From: Candidatus Heimdallarchaeota archaeon
Lineage (GTDB): Archaea; Asgardarchaeota; Heimdallarchaeia; Hodarchaeales; LC-3
Length of the DNA: 5,517 nt
Direction of reading: 5' to 3'
NCBI GenBank assembly: GCA_027364495.1
Contig: DAHXPE010000044.1
Coordinates: 1 to 5,517 of the forward strand
Shown: in pieces, positions 5,492 through 5,517 of the stretch
How the letters are laid out: each line of letters starts with the position of its first letter
Position numbering within the stretch: the first letter of the stretch is position 1
Program-made: the position numbers and the translations under genes
Notes under the pieces: model-generated
Database searches by the model: none
Seen by the model: only the letters and a program-made list of their open reading frames with translations
Told to the model about the DNA's origin: nothing

Positions 5492-5517
5492 GCTATATCG
5501 ATAACTAATGCATCCAC

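Overview
The window looks like a short, very AT-rich archaeal contig, most likely from the Asgard group (Lokiarchaeia/Heimdallarchaeia-like). Three observations support this. There is a eukaryote-style Rab/Ras small GTPase with all five G motifs. There are TATA-like boxes about 25-60 bases upstream of genes, with few bacterial-type ribosome binding sites. There is a secreted, membrane-anchored subtilisin whose whole layout resembles eukaryotic site-1 protease (MBTPS1). The lineage is inferred from gene content; there is no rRNA or other marker to fix it.

Layout, left to right. A six-helix membrane protein of unknown function lies on the minus strand (31-828). A 253-base AT-rich gap holds divergent promoter candidates. 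On the plus strand follow the small GTPase (1082-1666) and, 23 bases later, a 233-residue protein of unknown function (1690-2391). These two look like an operon, but a run of nine T sits between them and may partly terminate transcription. A large minus-strand gene (2404-4848) encodes the 814-residue protease and converges on the operon with only 12 bases between stop codons. A 181-base divergent promoter region (4849-5029) separates it from a plus-strand IMP dehydrogenase gene (guaB), whose reading frame stops at 5491, after about a third of the normal protein and 26 bases before the window end.

The protease is the most interesting item. It has a signal anchor, an S8 catalytic domain with Asp92, His138, Asn235 and Ser303, a beta-rich domain, a Rossmann-like alpha/beta domain, a Ser/Thr-rich stalk, one transmembrane helix and a basic cytoplasmic tail. 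The domains after the catalytic one match, in order and in several local motifs recalled from memory, the luminal part of human MBTPS1. The GTPase is also unusual: it is Rab-like overall but has an Arf/G-alpha-like DxGGQ switch II motif, a proline at the Ras Gly12 position and no C-terminal cysteine for prenylation. Nothing in the sequence links the protease, GTPase and IMPDH functionally; their proximity may be incidental.

No rRNA, tRNA, CRISPR array, insertion sequence or replication origin was seen. No gene-free stretch exceeds 300 bases.
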